Shown: positions 1 through 6,276 of the stretch, piece by piece
How positions within the stretch are numbered: position 1 is the stretch's first letter
Layout: every line of letters starts with the position of its first letter
Assembly (NCBI GenBank): GCA_910586255.1
Contig: CAJUHR010000073.1
Location: 1-6,916, forward strand
Reading direction: 5' to 3'
Source of the DNA: an uncultured Lachnospiraceae bacterium
GTDB lineage: Bacteria > Bacillota > Clostridia > Lachnospirales > Lachnospiraceae
Length of the DNA stretch: 6,916 bases
Program-made: the position numbers and the translations under genes
Notes under the pieces: generated by a model
What the model was told of the DNA's origin: nothing
The model's input: only the letters and a program-made list of their open reading frames with translations
Databases searched by the model: none

Positions 1-1141
1 CCGGCCCTTCCCCATGATCCGGGCAGATCGGTTTCTCCCGGTTGATCACCACGCCGTAAAAGGTTTCTGTCACACCGTCTTCAGCGATCTTCTCCTGCCC
101 ATATCTGCGGTAGTCAAAACAGGAGGACAGCCCTTCCGGAACAGAAAGACCTGCCTGCTCCAGATGGTAGTGGGCATAGCTTTCCGGTTCCAGGAAAGGA
201 AAGGGCAGAAGCTCATATGTCTTATGCTCCCGGATCACATGGCAGCATTCTTCCATGGTTCCGGGAAGCTCTGCCTCCAGGGCTGCCAATGTCAGCTTCC
301 AGTCGATTCCGGAACACGTTTCTAGTTCTTCGATCACTTTTGCCGCCTGGTTCAGTTCCTCCAGGGTACTGCCTGGCGGCAGGTGTTCCAGAAGGCCATC
401 CACGGCTGCGGATATCTCCATTCTTTCGGGTGTTTCTTCGCCAAATCCTGCCTGCCTTTTTTTCTCTGCCAGTTCCTGCTCCGGCAAAGGAAGCGTGAAT
501 CTGACATAGCGGTCTGTAAAGGATTCCCGAATCAGGGTGACTGCGAAAATGCCCTGTTTCTTTTCCATCTTTTCTGTTTTCTTCCCCTTTTCTGATTCTG
601 CCTTCTCATGGTTCATAGGACCTTTTCGTTTCTCTACATATCCACCCTCTGTCAAATATCCATAGTCTCCCTGGCAGTTACGCCCGATCCCTGCGTAATC
701 AATATAATCCTCCAACTGTTCCGGAAGCTGTGAGGTTTCTGCCTGCGTCAGATATCTCCCCAGTTCCTCAAAATTTCTGATCTCCGGATGAAGCTGGTAA
801 CAGTCCAGATGCCCCAGTGTCTCCTGGATCTGCTCCACTGTATAAGGCGATTCCATCCGGAATGCTGCCCGGAACAGCATCTCTTCCTCCCCATTCAGGC
901 TTTCCAGTCTTTCTGCCAGTTGATTAAGTCGGTCCAGATTTTTCTCCTGAAAGACCAGCTCCCCCACTAGCCGCTCTTCCAGCTCCGGGAACCTGGAATC
1001 TACTGCTCCCACAAATGGCAGCATCATCGATGTATGCTGTCTCTCCAGGCTCCTCCTGACCTGCTCTGCTTCCTCTTTTGTGGCAGGAAACTGCATCCAG
1101 ATCCCATCGCTCCAGTTTTCTCTCTTTACAAATATCTTCAA
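1..1141 (-). CDS. Tandem ArdA-like antirestriction protein, 3' end beyond the window
   Basis: An uninterrupted reading frame of 380 codons runs off the left edge. I start it at a TTG (1141-1139) because AGGAGGG lies six bases upstream, just after the stop of the preceding gene; the first in-frame ATG, at residue 17, has no such site. The protein is acidic and has two similar modules. Module one (about 1-170) ends with the LEDYIDYAGIGRN stretch (D148). A charged, Lys/Glu-rich linker (about 170-195) follows, and module two (about 195-370) ends with FDYRRYGQE (D343) and FYGVVINR. The D-Y-x-x-x-G-R-type ending and acidity recall ArdA, a DNA mimic that blocks type I restriction enzymes when a conjugative element enters a new host. 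ArdA itself is usually a single module of about 165 residues, so this is a duplicated relative. The gene is sure; the antirestriction role is inferred from family resemblance. Confidence 0.65.
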   Translation of the reverse strand, partial: MKIFVKRENWSDGIWMQFPATKEEAEQVRRSLERQHTSMMLPFVGAVDSRFPELEERLVGELVFQEKNLDRLNQLAERLESLNGEEEMLFRAAFRMESPYTVEQIQETLGHLDCYQLHPEIRNFEELGRYLTQAETSQLPEQLEDYIDYAGIGRNCQGDYGYLTEGGYVEKRKGPMNHEKAESEKGKKTEKMEKKQGIFAVTLIRESFTDRYVRFTLPLPEQELAEKKRQAGFGEETPERMEISAAVDGLLEHLPPGSTLEELNQAAKVIEELETCSGIDWKLTLAALEAELPGTMEECCHVIREHKTYELLPFPFLEPESYAHYHLEQAGLSVPEGLSSCFDYRRYGQEKIAEDGVTETFYGVVINREKPICPDHGEGP

Positions 1142-1152
1142 TGCTTTCCCTC

Positions 1153-1741
1153 CTACCGTATCTGGAGCCCCTGAGAGGATCCCTCTTCCATTTCTGGTTC
1201 TTCCTCTTTTCGCACCACAAGTCCGGATGTTGTATAGGCACAGTTGTAGGACGCATAGTATTCCTCTCCAATCCCCGGATAGTCCAGGTAAGGCCATACC
1301 TCTCTGGGAAATTCCATGAAGCCGTTCTCCACCACATAGCCTCCCAGCTCCCGGCTGCAGGTCACACTGGGAATATACTCATACAGGGACAGGCTGTCCG
1401 CCGCCTGCAGCACATCCTCTATAGTGGAAATGGCACTGCAGTCCAGGATCCCGGAAAATTTTATCTGTTCTTCCCTGTCCATCCTTTCAATCTTCTCCGC
1501 CAGCCGGCTGATCTCCTGAAACCACCCGTCTGCTGGCAGGTATTGTCTCAGGTTCGGAATGGGGGATTCCACTCTTGCAATCCGGTATGGGATGCTTTCT
1601 TCCTGTTCATGGCCGCTGGTCAGAGCGAGCAGTTTCTGCTCTGCCCTCTCTCTGCCGGAAAGCGGAAAGGTGAGCCATACCTGGTTGACTGGCGCTTTTG
1701 TATTTTCATACAGGATCTTTATGGTTGGTTCTCTCTTCCAT
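1153..1741 (-). CDS. ArdA-like antirestriction protein with an apparent one-base frameshift at its start
   Basis: The frame is open from 1776 down to the TAG at 1153, but it has no ATG; its first GTG is at 1572 and would discard the N-terminal third. An AGGAGG (1752-1747) followed five bases later by ATG (1741-1739) marks the expected start. That ATG reads only 11 codons before TGA. Removing one G after the ATG would give MKREPTIKILYENTK and a continuous protein of about 195 residues. The C-terminal part carries YLDYPGIGEEYYASYN, the same ending as the modules of the next gene, and the chain is rich in Glu. I read it as a single ArdA-like module, possibly inactivated by a one-base insertion, although a sequencing error is possible. 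It lies 35 bases after the preceding gene and 11 before the next one. Confidence 0.6.
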
Positions 1742-1746
1742 AGCTG

Positions 1747-1752
1747 CCTCCT
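1747..1752 (-). promoter_or_regulatory. Ribosome binding site AGGAGG that exposes the ArdA-like frameshift
   Basis: AGGAGG is followed by CAGCT and then ATG at 1741. This is the best translation start between the stop at 1777 and the ArdA-like coding sequence, yet it opens the wrong frame. This is the main reason for thinking that a base has been gained near codon 2. Confidence 0.6.
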
Positions 1753-1776
1753 CTCTGTCCTCCTGTTGTCTGTCGG

Positions 1777-2343
1777 TCATTCCATCACCATTCCGCCCAT
1801 CTCTGGCTCTTCTTTTCCTGTGATGGTAACGTACTGGTCAATCACACTTAAAGCTTCATAATAATTGTGGCATTCTCCTCCTGTGATGCGCTTCTCCATT
1901 TCCTCCGCTTTCTCATCCAGGCCGTTTTCCCGCAGTGTTCGGGCCGCAATCCCCATCAGATGGAAGATGTTTCCATCCTCACCGATTAAGGTACAGTTTG
2001 GTTTTTCTGACACGTCTTCACGGATAAAGCCGCCCAGCCGGTTGTTCACATAGTCAGACATCCATGTGCCGCCAAACTGGGCGTGGGTCTGAAGCCTCCA
2101 GACAGCCAGCTTTCCCATATCCAGCTTTTCCTCTCCAAAGAAAAAGAGCAGGTTGGTCATCCCCTCATTTTTGAAGACTGCCACCTCGTCCAGCCTTTTC
2201 CCTTTGGGGAGGATTCCTTCCTGCTCCAGCATCTGGTTGATCCCATCTGTCCACTCCTTCAGGTCTCCGCCGCATCCCTGGAGGACCAGTCCCTCATGGT
2301 CATGCATCTTTCGGAGTTCCTCTTTTTTGATCTGTCTGATCAT
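1777..2343 (-). CDS. Two-part conserved protein of conjugative elements, function unknown
   Basis: A 188-residue protein starts at an ATG with AGGGAG six bases upstream. No signal peptide or membrane segment is visible. The first part (about 10-105) has HEGLVLQGCGGDLKEWTDGIN and later GKLAVWRLQTHAQFGGTWMSDY. The second part (about 115-175) has CTLIGEDGNIFHLMGIAARTL and then a segment ending YYEALSVIDQYVTI. From memory, both parts recur in small hypothetical proteins of Firmicutes integrative elements, sometimes as separate proteins, so this may be a fusion; I know of no established function. It sits between the small membrane peptide and the ArdA-like genes in one transcription unit. This context suggests a role in establishment or transfer of the element, which is inference only. 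The coding call is strong. Confidence 0.85.
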   Translation of the reverse strand: MIRQIKKEELRKMHDHEGLVLQGCGGDLKEWTDGINQMLEQEGILPKGKRLDEVAVFKNEGMTNLLFFFGEEKLDMGKLAVWRLQTHAQFGGTWMSDYVNNRLGGFIREDVSEKPNCTLIGEDGNIFHLMGIAARTLRENGLDEKAEEMEKRITGGECHNYYEALSVIDQYVTITGKEEPEMGGMVME

Positions 2344-2398
2344 GATCTGCTCCCTTTCTCTTTGATCTGCTTCTGTCTGGCATGATGGCCGGAACTCT

Positions 2399-2506
2399 TC
2401 AGTCTATCTGGAATGCTCCGACTCTGTACACTGCCACACACGCAAGCACGGCCCCACCGATCATAAGGAGCATCGCTGTTGCTGCAATACCAAGGATCCA
2501 TTCCAT
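2399..2506 (-). CDS. 35-residue single-span membrane peptide
   Basis: ATG at 2506 is preceded by AAGGAGG with a ten-base spacer and reads 35 codons to TGA at 2399. The sequence begins MEWILGIAATAMLLMIGG and continues into AVLACVAVY. Residues about 3-27 are therefore almost wholly hydrophobic, with a short polar tail (RVGAFQID). This is a typical one-helix membrane peptide with a probable cytoplasmic tail. It is the first clear gene of the operon leading to the ArdA-like genes, with the next start 55 bases downstream. I do not recognise the family. Tiny membrane proteins are common in conjugative elements, but no role can be assigned from sequence. Confidence 0.65.
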   Translation of the reverse strand: MEWILGIAATAMLLMIGGAVLACVAVYRVGAFQID

Positions 2507-2528
2507 ATTTCTTTTTCCTCCTTCTTCG

Positions 2529-2603
2529 CTACAATCTCATTTTTAGTAATAAAAAAAGCAGAAGTCTCCCTGTGCTAAGGAAGTTTTTCTGCTCCTTATC
2601 CAT
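2529..2603 (-). CDS. Possible 24-codon leader peptide overlapping a terminator hairpin
   Basis: AAAGGA followed five bases later by ATG (2603) opens a 24-codon frame ending at TAG (2529). It reads MDKEQKNFLSTGR and then a Leu/Phe-rich hydrophobic stretch (LLLFLLL) and KMRL. The hairpin and T-run at 2551-2593 lie wholly inside it, and the 35-residue membrane peptide starts 22 bases after its stop. It could be a real tiny membrane peptide, an attenuation leader, or chance. The hydrophobic residues come partly from the T-run, so hydrophobicity is weak evidence of coding. The ribosome binding site is the best support. Confidence 0.3.
   Translation of the reverse strand: MDKEQKNFLSTGRLLLFLLLKMRL
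2544..2593 (-). terminator. Rho-independent terminator after the OLD-UvrD remnant
   Basis: On the minus strand AGCAGAA pairs with TTCTGCT, with an inner CTTCC/GGGAG pairing around an eight-base loop, followed by seven Ts. It lies about 90 bases after the helicase-remnant stop and about 40 bases before the small membrane peptide start. It therefore ends the AT-rich unit, or attenuates entry into the ArdA-like operon. Confidence 0.65.
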
Positions 2604-2680
2604 ATTAATCCTTTACTCAACAGCTTAACTCTATCCAATTTTAATATTTTAAATGATAAATATCCTTCTCACCATAATTT

Positions 2681-3790
2681 TTATGATATTTCGATTCCTG
2701 GCATCGTAAGTAAACAACTAATTTTTGAATTCTTATCCTCTCCATTTGAATTGTATCGTTTTCTAGATGCTGAAAAGAACACATCTTTTTGTGCTCTTGT
2801 AACAGCAACATAAAACACGCTTAATTCTTCTAATACATCCTTTGCAACATGATTTTCAATTTGTATACGACAATAATCTCCAGCATTAATCCTACCCGTT
2901 CTAAAGTCACAATTTCCACACAAACTCCCAAAATTAGGAAATAAATAAGGCTCCATATCTGGAAGTATTACATAATCCCATTCTAATCCTTTCGATCCAT
3001 GTACTGTAGACACAAAAACCCTACTATCTACATAATCCATGCTTTGCTTTAATGCTCTATTTTCAAATGTATCATTGATATATGCAATCTTCTCTTCATT
3101 TTCTAAGAAAAGATACTCCGCTAAAAGTTTATTAAAAAAAGCCTCTGTTAAAACCAGCAAAGATTGGATTACTTTACTTGATGCATTTTTATAATTTTGA
3201 CGTAACACAGCACAAACTTTATTTAAGAGTGTCTTATTTACTCTTTTTGATCTGGATTGTTCCAAAACAGAAAAAAGAATTTTTAATGCTTTCTGATGAT
3301 ACTGTATGTATTCCAAATCATCATCAGAAAATAATCCATAAAAATAGTCAATTGAATCATCTTCTAACTGTTTCATTATAATTTCAGCATTCGGATTTCT
3401 TTGTTGAATTAAAATTGCTACCTTGTCCTCTTTTGATTTCAAAAAACTTTGCACCAATGCAGAAGTATTTATAGCCTCTTGCTCTTGAGTATCATGTAAT
3501 GTTAACTTAACTTTCGCATTTTCTTCAATTAAAGGTTCTAAATAATTTTCTGCATTATGGCTAATAATTTTTTCAAGAATAGATAAGACAATAAGCATGT
3601 TATATTGAACACCATAACCGATTTCTGACACACTAACATTATTTGCATCCTTTAAAACCATTATCCTTGTTAACATTTCTTGATTATTCTGCTCAGCTAA
3701 TGGTTGAATATTAAACCTATTGAATGCTTCAATATTCTTGAGAATTGAATCCACATATTTTTCAAGTCTCTTTATGGCACCTTTATTCAA
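2681..3790 (-). pseudogene. OLD ATPase segment joined to the C-terminal half of a UvrD-type helicase (GajB-like remnant)
   Basis: The frame can start at a TTG (3790), but it stays open upstream, and the protein seems to continue from the preceding gene after a one-base shift. Residues about 1-80 look like an OLD/ABC-type ATPase piece, with the signature-like SVSEIGYGVQYNMLIVLS at 53-70. From about residue 90 it matches the second half of a superfamily 1A helicase: KVAILIQQRNPNAE at 123-136, motif V STVHGSKGLEWDYV (261-274), and motif VI EELSVFYVAVTRAQ (321-334) with the arginine finger R332. The helicase Walker A (motif I), DExx (motif II) and motifs Ia-III are absent, and so is the TOPRIM half expected of an OLD nuclease. 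As it stands it cannot be an ATP-driven helicase. A CGNC pair (C291, C294) and C307 precede motif VI. I infer one deletion joining a gajA-like and a gajB-like gene. Confidence 0.7.
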
Positions 3791-4293
3791 ATAGGTAGTT
3801 CCTTCTTCCTGATTTTCAATAAATTTTTTACAATATAATTTAAAAAAGTACCTGCGCCTTTTGTTTTTGAAAAATCCAATTCATTTTTCAGATTTCTTAA
3901 TGAGTCATAATTAATCAATAATAATCTTCTTATATCAGAAAGCAAAACAAACTCGCCCGTTTCATAATGACTATATCTCAAATATTCATCTGGATTTTCC
4001 TGTGTTATTCTTACATTTATATAATCTGTATTCTCTGGATCAGTCAAGTCATCAAATATGCCTTTCTCTATATCATTAAGCTTCAATCTTATAACTATTT
4101 CTATTGCTTTCGTTGAATCTTGGAAATCATTTGCTTCAAAACTCTTCCCAGCAAATATTCTGTTTATAGCATATAATAAATTAGTTTTTCCAATATTGTT
4201 TTCTCCTACTATATAGTTTAAATCATCTGAAAAAGTTATCTTAATATCATTTAAATTTCTATAATTTAATAACTTAATGCCCCGTAATTTCAT
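3787..4293 (-). pseudogene. N-terminal fragment of an OLD-family AAA ATPase (GajA-like)
   Basis: ATG at 4293 has AAGGA six bases upstream. The 168-residue product begins KLRGIKLLNYRNLNDIKI, the usual first strand of SMC/OLD ATPases. Walker A GENNIGKTN follows at 30-38, and INYDSLRNLKNELDFS (127-142) is a typical OLD segment. Homology ends near residue 157. The last residues (LLKIRKKELPI) look out of frame, while the -1 frame reads FIENQEEGTTYLNKGAIKRLE straight into the next entry. OLD nucleases such as GajA of Gabija are about 500-600 residues with a C-terminal TOPRIM nuclease, so this is less than a third of the family length. AT-rich base use sets it apart from both flanks. It could be expressed as a short ATPase, but a decayed defence gene is more likely. 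Confidence 0.7.
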
Positions 4294-4365
4294 TGTTTAT
4301 CCTTCTTGTCCTAAAATAGCAAAAACATACGTTCTTTAAGCCACACTGGATTTATCCGTAACATT

Positions 4366-4381
4366 GCCACTTATTATACCA
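4366..4381 (-). promoter_or_regulatory. Extended -10 promoter of the OLD-UvrD unit
   Basis: On the minus strand TGGTATAAT (4381-4373) is a perfect TATAAT with the upstream TG of an extended -10 element. The hexamer 17 bases upstream (TAGAAT) is a poor -35 match, as extended -10 promoters tolerate. Transcription would start near 4366, giving an untranslated leader of about 70 bases before the ATG at 4293. Confidence 0.6.
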
Positions 4382-4419
4382 TATGCTGTTTCTATATTCT
4401 AGGCATATCTAGAAGACAA

Positions 4420-4463
4420 ACAAAAAAGCCAACTCTTAGAATCCTATATCCTACAAGTCAGCT
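4420..4463 (-). terminator. Rho-independent terminator upstream of the OLD-UvrD promoter
   Basis: On the minus strand AAGCTGACTT-type sequence forms a nine-pair stem (AGCTGACTT with GAGTTGGCT, including G-T pairs), with a loop of about 19 bases, followed by TTTTTTGTTTG. It lies between the broken lipoprotein gene and the promoter at 4373. It would stop transcripts of the redox operon before they enter the AT-rich block. Confidence 0.6.
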
Positions 4464-4470
4464 TGTATAT

Positions 4471-4549
4471 CACTATACACAACCCTTTTTCCTTTTGTGT
4501 ATACAGTCCCAATTTTCTACTATTTTAAAACACAATACACACTATACAC
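4471..4549. repeat. CACTATACAC direct repeats and a TATACACAA inverted repeat
   Basis: CACTATACAC occurs at 4471-4480 and again at 4540-4549. TATACACAA (4474-4482) is mirrored by TTGTGTATA (4495-4503) with a 12-base spacer, a perfect nine-base inverted repeat. A further ATACAC lies at 4535-4540. The cluster sits within 100 bases of the inferred element end at about 4568. Short direct repeats in this position resemble arm-type sites of tyrosine recombinases, but no recombinase is in view. Confidence 0.45.
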
Positions 4550-4973
4550 TCTCAAAACCTTGCTCCATATTAGGAAAGCCAAGAAAAACCGTATCATAAC
4601 TTTCTATGCTCTCTAAATCTAAAGCAAGCTCTGGACGCGCATTTTCTTCCTGTTCCTTTTTCGCTTCATCCGTGCATTCGTCATAGTCTGCCGGATAGGG
4701 CGTACTTCGCTCAATATGGAACAATTCGCCGCCCGTTTCCTCTGCGATCATTTCAGCAATAATCTCGATATTCCCTTTTTCAATCACGCCTACACCATAA
4801 TTTTCATCAGCGCGGGAGAAATAAGCAATTAAAATATCTGTCCCCTCTGATCCTCCGTGTTCTTCGCTTTCCTGCGGAGCAGAGCTATTTTCTGTCGGCT
4901 GTTCTGTATTTCCGCAGGCAGATAACGAAAAAACCAATACAAGCAATAAAATAGAAGGCACTAATTTCTTCAC
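4542..4973 (-). pseudogene. Flavodoxin-like lipoprotein, truncated after its FPN motif
   Basis: A GTG start (4973) is preceded by AAGGGGG. The N-terminus is a lipoprotein signal: MKK, a hydrophobic core (4-17) and lipobox LSAC with Cys20. A low-complexity Glu/Ser linker (21-45) follows. The flavodoxin domain starts at ILIAYFSRADENYG (47-60), the FMN-phosphate loop region, and runs to YDTVFLGFPN (126-135). Family members continue with WWGD or a similar flavin-binding stretch and another 60-70 residues. Here eight unrelated residues (MEQGFESV) are followed by TAG. The missing part is the second half of the flavin site, so it should not bind FMN normally. Its start lies 13 bases after the dehydrogenase stop in the same operon. 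The break point matches the change to AT-rich DNA, so insertion of foreign DNA is the likely cause. Confidence 0.85.
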
Positions 4974-4986
4974 TGTATTTTCCCCC

Positions 4987-5820
4987 TTATTCCTGCGGTT
5001 TCAAAGGCCCATAAAAATAAGAGGCCGTTGCGCCGCCATCAATCAGGAAATCCGTTCCCGTAATAAATGCGCCTTTGTCACTCATTAACAGTTCCGCCAC
5101 ATTTGCTACTTCATCCGCCGTACCCGGACGGCCCGCCGGACATTTAGCAAACATATTTTTATAGAAGTCCCCGCGCGGCCCGTTAAACTCGTCGATTGCC
5201 AGCGGCGTTACAATGATGCCGGGAGAAATGGAGTTGATCCTTGCACCTTTTTCACCCCATTTTACCGATTCCGCCATTACACGCTTTTCATTACAACGCT
5301 TTGCCATCTGGTAAGCATGAAGCGTATCGCGGATATTTCCCGGCTGCAATATTTCCAGAGACAACAGTTCTTCCGTCGGCGTACAGGCAAGCTGTTCATC
5401 CGCCTTTGGGGTAAGCTGCTCCATACGGTGTCCCGACTGACTGGAAATCGTCACGCCTACACCGCCGGGAGCGATAACCTTGCCCACCTCCTCCAACAGT
5501 ACCGCCGTACCATAAAGATCAACTTTTAATATTGCGTCAGTGGGAGCCTGACTTGGCGAAACACCGGCAGCATTAACCAGCATAGTGATCCTGCCCGCCT
5601 TCTTTGCCTCCGCGATCAAATTCAGGATAGATTCTCTGGAAGATAGATCCATCTCCATCGGCAGCACATCAAATCCCGCTTCATTCATGGCCTTAGCGAC
5701 TGCCTTCGCATTTTCCGGCTTCTTGTCTCCAAGTATAATTTTCTTCCCATAACCCATTCTCCGGGCAATCGCCATACCGATCTGGCCTGTACCGGTCAAA
5801 ATCATTACTTCCTTTTCCAT
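4987..5820 (-). CDS. Short-chain dehydrogenase/reductase (SDR family)
   Basis: I start at the ATG at 5820, because GGAG lies eight bases upstream. An in-frame ATG six codons earlier (5838), overlapping the cupin stop, has no ribosome binding site. Numbered from 5820 the protein has 277 residues: nucleotide-binding TGTGQIG at 9-15, NAAG at 83-86, the catalytic Ser in ISSQSGH (126-127), and Tyr170 and Lys174 in the YQMAK motif. The C-terminal ISPGIIVTP and FLIDGGAT are typical SDR endings. The Ser-Tyr interval is about 43 residues instead of the classical 13, so there is an insertion near the active site. It should be a soluble NAD(P)-dependent oxidoreductase; the substrate is unknown. The cupin and flavodoxins in the operon suggest a small redox or detoxification pathway, by inference. 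Confidence 0.9.
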   Translation of the reverse strand: MEKEVMILTGTGQIGMAIARRMGYGKKIILGDKKPENAKAVAKAMNEAGFDVLPMEMDLSSRESILNLIAEAKKAGRITMLVNAAGVSPSQAPTDAILKVDLYGTAVLLEEVGKVIAPGGVGVTISSQSGHRMEQLTPKADEQLACTPTEELLSLEILQPGNIRDTLHAYQMAKRCNEKRVMAESVKWGEKGARINSISPGIIVTPLAIDEFNGPRGDFYKNMFAKCPAGRPGTADEVANVAELLMSDKGAFITGTDFLIDGGATASYFYGPLKPQE

Positions 5821-5837
5821 TTCTTTTTCTCCATACA

Positions 5838-6275
5838 TTATACTAATCTGCCATAAGCTTCGTTATCTACCGGCTCACACCATTCTGTACTGCCATCTGT
5901 TCCCGGAACCTCAATGGCTATATGGCTGAACCAACTGTCTGCTTTCGCGCCGTGCCAATGCTTTACATTTGCCGGAATTGTAATAACAGTTCCCGGCACA
6001 AGGCTCACCGCCTCTTTTCCTTCCTCCTGATACCATCCCTCGCCTGCGGTACAGATCAAAAGCTGACCGCCGCCATCCGTGGCGTGATGGATATGCCAGT
6101 TATTACGGCAGCCCGGCTCAAAAGTCACATTCGCCAGAAACAACGGACATTCCTTTGGATCAGTCAGCGGATTAAGAAAAGATTCGCCAATAAAATATCT
6201 GGCAAAAGCCTCATTCGCCGCGCCTGCTCCAAACACATTTGCCTGCTCAAATTCATTTTTGTTTATAATTTTCAT
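5838..6275 (-). CDS. Cupin-domain protein
   Basis: This 145-residue protein is a single cupin. Motif 1 is NNWHIHHATDGGGQLL (58-73), with probable metal ligands His61, His63 and Gln71, followed by the CTAGEGWYQEEGK turn. Motif 2 is PGTVITIPANVKHWHGA (94-110), with His106 or His108 as the last ligand. SWFSHIAIEVPG follows. The sequence matches the small cupins often found beside carboxymuconolactone decarboxylase-like genes in Firmicutes and Proteobacteria; these bind a divalent metal, and mostly have no proven reaction. ATG at 6275 overlaps the end of the flavodoxin frame, with AAGGA just upstream, and its TAA overlaps the first possible dehydrogenase ATG. Translation of the operon is therefore tightly coupled. 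Length and motifs look complete. Confidence 0.9.
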   Translation of the reverse strand: MKIINKNEFEQANVFGAGAANEAFARYFIGESFLNPLTDPKECPLFLANVTFEPGCRNNWHIHHATDGGGQLLICTAGEGWYQEEGKEAVSLVPGTVITIPANVKHWHGAKADSWFSHIAIEVPGTDGSTEWCEPVDNEAYGRLV

Positions 6276-6276
6276 T

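Larger units (their letters stand above)
1..4568. mobile_element. Inferred integrated element; right end near 4568
   Basis: The lipoprotein gene loses homology abruptly after codon 135 (4569). From there leftwards come AT-rich defence-like remnants and then an operon of antirestriction-type genes typical of conjugative elements. No integrase, transfer gene, target duplication or left end is visible. It could also be two independent insertions, with a further junction around 2520-2680. Confidence 0.4.

Noticed and set aside
924..1337. 137-codon minus-strand frame across the junction of the two ArdA-like genes
   Set aside because: It is out of frame with both genes, and the family motifs read only in the other frames.
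1078..1743. 221-codon plus-strand open frame
   Set aside because: It lies opposite the ArdA-like genes, has no recognisable domain, and mirrors codon bias of the minus strand.
2681..4293. An intact Gabija defence system
   Set aside because: The helicase ATP-binding motifs and the TOPRIM half are missing and the frame is shifted, so only a remnant can be supported.
4440..4550. CRISPR-like short repeats
   Set aside because: The repeats are 9-10 bases, few, and irregularly spaced, with no array structure and no cas gene.
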